Positions 61,262 through 64,000 of a stretch of DNA of 64,000 nt are shown here, one piece after another. The first letter of the stretch is position 1. Each line of letters begins with the position of its first letter. The DNA is from Stakelama flava (GTDB lineage: Bacteria > Pseudomonadota > Alphaproteobacteria > Sphingomonadales > Sphingomonadaceae), in NCBI RefSeq assembly GCF_019351405.1, contig NZ_JAHWZX010000014.1, positions 2,181 to 66,180 of the forward strand, given 5' to 3'. The translations under genes were made by a program, and so were the position numbers. Below the pieces are notes generated by a model. That model saw only the letters and a list, made by a program, of their open reading frames with translations. It had not been told where the DNA came from and searched no databases.

Positions 61262-61705
61262 ATGTCCCATATCATCGCCATCGCCGCCGATCATGCGGCC
61301 TATGAGTTGAAGTCCGAAATCGCCGATTGGTTGCGTGCAGCGGGTCACGAAGTGCTCGACCTGGGCACCGACGGACCGCAAAGCGTCGATTATCCCGATT
61401 ACGGATACAAGCTGGCCAAGGCGATCGCCGATGGCGAAGCGCGGTTCGGCATCGCCCTGTGCGGATCGGGTATCGGCATTTCGATGGCCGCCAACCGCAA
61501 CCCCGCCTGCCGTTCGGCACTGGTTTCCGAACCACTGTCGGCCGAACTGGCGCGCAGCCATAATGACGCGAACGTCATCGCGATCGGCGCGCGGCTGACC
61601 GGTCCTGAAATGGCGAAGGTATGCGTCGAACGCTTTCTCGCCACCGACTTTCTGGGCGATCGCCATTCGCGGCGAGTCGACAAGCTGGGCGCGCCGCAGC
61701 TTTAG
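61262..61705 (+). CDS. rpiB: Ribose-5-phosphate isomerase B
   Basis: Interconverts ribose-5-phosphate and ribulose-5-phosphate in the pentose phosphate pathway. The 147-residue RpiB/LacA-type protein begins [14 protein letters not shown], has [20 protein letters not shown], and the catalytic-cysteine loop [16 protein letters not shown], then [16 protein letters not shown]. Start ATG at 61262. It is followed 115 bp later by glyA. Confidence 0.94.
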   Translation: MSHIIAIAADHAAYELKSEIADWLRAAGHEVLDLGTDGPQSVDYPDYGYKLAKAIADGEARFGIALCGSGIGISMAANRNPACRSALVSEPLSAELARSHNDANVIAIGARLTGPEMAKVCVERFLATDFLGDRHSRRVDKLGAPQL

Positions 61706-61820
61706 AGATGACGGTGGCAATCGGGATCGTCAGCGCATAGAAGCGGCACCGATTCCCGCCTCGCGGCACGCCGCTGCGCGCCCGGCGATTTTTCGCAACC
61801 CAACGCCAAGGGGACGCTAT

Positions 61821-63134
61821 ATGAGCACGAACCCGACGACCGAACTCACCCCGGACGGATTTTTCACCCGCGGTTTGGCAGAGGCCGATCCCGACATCTT
61901 TGCCGGCGTGCGCCACGAACTGGAACGCGAACAATATCAGATCGAATTGATCGCATCCGAAAACATCGTGTCGAAGGCGGTGCTGGAGGCGCAGGGCAGC
62001 ATCTTCACCAACAAATATGCCGAAGGCTATCCGGGCAAGCGCTATTATCAGGGCTGCCACCCCAGCGATGAGGTGGAGCAGATCGCCATCGACCGGGCAA
62101 AGAAGCTGTTCGATTGCGGCTTCGCCAATGTCCAGCCGCATTCGGGGGCGCAGGCGAACGGCGCGGTGATGCTGGCGCTGACCAAACCGGGCGACACCAT
62201 CATGGGGCTGAGCCTCGATGCCGGGGGCCACCTGACCCATGGCGCGAAGGCGGCGATGAGCGGCAAATGGTTCAACGCCGTGCAATATGGCGTGCGCAAG
62301 GAAGACGACCTGATCGATTTCGACGAGGTCGAGCGACTGGCCAAGGAACACCGGCCCCGACTGATCATCGCGGGCGGTTCGGCCTATCCGCGTCAGATTG
62401 ATTTCGCCCGTTTCCGCGCCATCGCAGACGAGGTCGATGCGCTGTTCATGGTGGATATGGCGCATTTCGCAGGTATTGTTGCGGGCGGCCTCCACCCCTC
62501 GCCGCTGCCACACGCGCATGTCGTCACCACCACCACGCACAAGACGCTGCGCGGCCCGCGCGGCGGCATGGTGCTGACCAATGACGAAGCGATTGCCAAG
62601 AAGATCAATTCGGCGGTGTTCCCCGGCCTTCAGGGCGGCCCGCTGATGCATGTCATCGCAGCCAAGGCGGTCGCGTTCGGCGAAGCGCTTCAGCCCGAAT
62701 ATAAGGGCTATATCAAGGCGGTGGTCGACAATGCCAAGGCATTGGCCGCGACGCTGAAGGAGCGCGGCAGCGATCTGGTCGCGGGCGGCACCGACACGCA
62801 TGTGGCGCTGGTCGACCTTCGCCCGCTGGGCATTACCGGCAAGGACGCCGACGAGGCGCTGGAGCGCGCTGCGATCACCTGCAACAAGAATGGCGTGCCG
62901 TTCGACCCGCTGCCGCCGATGAAAACCAGCGGTATCCGCGTCGGATCGCCCGCCGGTACGACGCGTGGTTTCGGCGTCGCCGAATTCAACGAAATCGGCC
63001 ATATGGTCGCCGATGTCCTGGACGGACTTGCCGAAAAGGGCGAAAATGGCGATCCTCGCGTCGAGCAAGACGTGAAGCAGCGCGTACGCGCGCTGTGCGA
63101 TCGTTTTCCGATCTATGGCGATTTGATGCGCTGA
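61821..63134 (+). CDS. glyA: Serine hydroxymethyltransferase
   Basis: Converts serine and tetrahydrofolate to glycine and methylene-tetrahydrofolate; glycine feeds HemA. The 437-residue PLP enzyme has [52 protein letters not shown], and the PLP lysine in [16 protein letters not shown]. Length and motifs are canonical. It is followed by nrdR after 35 bp, a common gene order in alphaproteobacteria. Confidence 0.97.
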   Translation: MSTNPTTELTPDGFFTRGLAEADPDIFAGVRHELEREQYQIELIASENIVSKAVLEAQGSIFTNKYAEGYPGKRYYQGCHPSDEVEQIAIDRAKKLFDCGFANVQPHSGAQANGAVMLALTKPGDTIMGLSLDAGGHLTHGAKAAMSGKWFNAVQYGVRKEDDLIDFDEVERLAKEHRPRLIIAGGSAYPRQIDFARFRAIADEVDALFMVDMAHFAGIVAGGLHPSPLPHAHVVTTTTHKTLRGPRGGMVLTNDEAIAKKINSAVFPGLQGGPLMHVIAAKAVAFGEALQPEYKGYIKAVVDNAKALAATLKERGSDLVAGGTDTHVALVDLRPLGITGKDADEALERAAITCNKNGVPFDPLPPMKTSGIRVGSPAGTTRGFGVAEFNEIGHMVADVLDGLAEKGENGDPRVEQDVKQRVRALCDRFPIYGDLMR

Positions 63135-63169
63135 CGCGCATTGCGGCGGCGATTAGGAGCAAAAACTGA

Positions 63170-63631
63170 ATGCGCTGCCCGTTCTGCGCCCATGAAGACA
63201 GCCAGGTAAAGGATTCGCGCCCGACAGAGGACGGGACCGCCATTCGCCGCCGCCGCCAGTGCGAGGCGTGCGGTGCGCGTTTCACCACGTTCGAACGCAT
63301 CCAGCTTCGCGATCTGACCGTGCTTAAGAGCGAGGAAAAGCGCGAACCGTTCGATCGCGACAAACTGGTCCGGTCGGTTTCGATCGCGTGCCGCAAGCGT
63401 CCGGTGGGCCGCGAACAGGTCGAAAAGCTGGTATCGGGAATTCAGCGGCAGCTTGAAACCGGCGGCGATCCCGAAGTGCCCGCCAAATTGATCGGCGAAC
63501 TGGTGATGGCGGGATTGAAGGCGCTCGATTCGGTCGCCTATATTCGCTTTGCCAGCGTATATAAGGACTTCACCGAAGCGCGCGACTTTGAAGAATTTGC
63601 CGGGACGGTGAACGCGGTCGCGAAACAATAG
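63170..63631 (+). CDS. nrdR: Transcriptional repressor NrdR
   Basis: Represses ribonucleotide reductase genes when dATP is plentiful. The 153-residue protein has an N-terminal zinc ribbon ([34 protein letters not shown]) and an ATP-cone domain ([27 protein letters not shown] and later [13 protein letters not shown]). The ATG at 63170 follows AGGAG. It probably shares a transcript with glyA. Confidence 0.96.
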   Translation: MRCPFCAHEDSQVKDSRPTEDGTAIRRRRQCEACGARFTTFERIQLRDLTVLKSEEKREPFDRDKLVRSVSIACRKRPVGREQVEKLVSGIQRQLETGGDPEVPAKLIGELVMAGLKALDSVAYIRFASVYKDFTEARDFEEFAGTVNAVAKQ

Positions 63632-63698
63632 CCGCGAAACCAATCGTTTCTTCGCCGCGCACTTGATAGCCGCCACTGCCGCGCCCAAATGCGCACCC

Positions 63699-64000
63699 AT
63701 GTTGATCGAAACCGAAACCACCCCGAACCCGGCGACGCTGAAATTCCTTCCCGGCCGCACCGTCATGGAGGCGGGAACGCGTGATTTCGCCAATCCCGAA
63801 GAAGCCGAGGTTTCGCCACTCGCCGAAACGCTGTTCGGACTGGGTGATGTGACCGGCGTTTTCTTCGGCAAGGATTTCATTTCGGTCACCGCGGTGCCCG
63901 GCACCGACTGGAATGCGCTGAAACCCGATGTACTGGGGGTGTTGCTGGACCATTTTTCCGCCGACATGCCGCTGTTCAAACAGGGCAGCGCCGCCGGGAT
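63699..64000 (+). CDS. Nfu/NifU-type iron-sulfur scaffold protein, 5' part
   Basis: The first 100 codons of a gene cut by the window end. The N terminus LIETETTPNPATLKFLPG and the following VSPLAETLFGLGDVTGVFFGKDFISVT match the Nfu N-terminal domain (Scaffold_Nfu/NifU). The C-terminal NifU domain with the CxxC cluster site should lie beyond the window. It delivers Fe-S clusters to target enzymes. Start ATG at 63699; nrdR precedes it by 67 bp. Confidence 0.9.
   Translation, partial: MLIETETTPNPATLKFLPGRTVMEAGTRDFANPEEAEVSPLAETLFGLGDVTGVFFGKDFISVTAVPGTDWNALKPDVLGVLLDHFSADMPLFKQGSAAG

Overview
The window is a GC-rich stretch of bacterial chromosome made almost entirely of housekeeping genes. 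It most likely comes from an alphaproteobacterium of the Sphingomonadaceae (inference). The supporting evidence is an F0 operon with split b and b' subunits, MipZ as division-site ATPase, the C4-type 5-aminolevulinate synthase HemA, an intracellular PhaZ depolymerase, an HWE-kinase bacteriophytochrome, a heat-shock promoter of the alphaproteobacterial form, and several small proteins with a sphingomonad look. I see no prophage, insertion sequence, CRISPR array, tRNA or rRNA. About 60 protein genes are supported, and no gap between genes exceeds about 260 bp.

Layout. 0-10 kb: a family 2 glycosyltransferase, a LysR regulator, the metZ-apaG pair, a GT39 mannosyltransferase-like protein facing a dolichyl-phosphate-mannose-synthase-like/GtrA fusion coupled to leuB, then recO and a polysaccharide deacetylase/GNAT pair. 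10-18 kb: an exported DUF3857/transglutaminase/TPR protein, uvrC, a stand-alone GIY-YIG nuclease enclosed by inverted palindromic repeats, an outer-membrane-type exported protein, an SMR transporter and a BON-MscS channel. 18-26 kb: the F0 ATP synthase operon (atpI-B-E-F'-F), the ydbH-ynbE-ydbL envelope operon, radC and an exported low-complexity protein. 26-37 kb: purB, biliverdin-forming heme oxygenase and bacteriophytochrome in one tight run, the dnaK-dnaJ heat-shock operon, a PCuAC copper chaperone, a CPBP protease, a small zincin-like protein and phaZ.

37-51 kb: an ABC exporter, a saccharopine-dehydrogenase-like protein, two related small membrane proteins next to rnr (RNase R), glpD, osmC-asparaginase, an exonuclease, phosphomannomutase, a J-domain membrane protein, mipZ and panC. 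51-64 kb: a Sel1-like small protein behind an AT-rich region with a CtrA-like site, topA, a DUF4396 protein coupled to a nitronate monooxygenase, plsY-dprA, murI, hemA, an ACT-domain protein, a lipoprotein, rpiB, glyA, nrdR and the 5' end of an nfuA-like gene.

The gene neighbourhoods suggest these working units: light sensing (bphO makes the biliverdin that BphP binds), outer-membrane lipid homeostasis (YdbH-YnbE-YdbL), proteostasis (DnaKJ under RpoH), and possible polyprenyl-phosphate-mannose-dependent glycosylation (GT39 plus GT2-GtrA). Ten neighbouring gene pairs overlap by exactly four bases (NTGA), and all four NTG start codons are used. The CTG case gives the heme oxygenase an unusual start that ATG/GTG/TTG-only gene calling would miss. 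No complete new defence or mobile system was found. The best candidates for something under-described are the nuclease-plus-repeat unit, the CTG-started bphO, and the paralogous small membrane proteins beside rnr.
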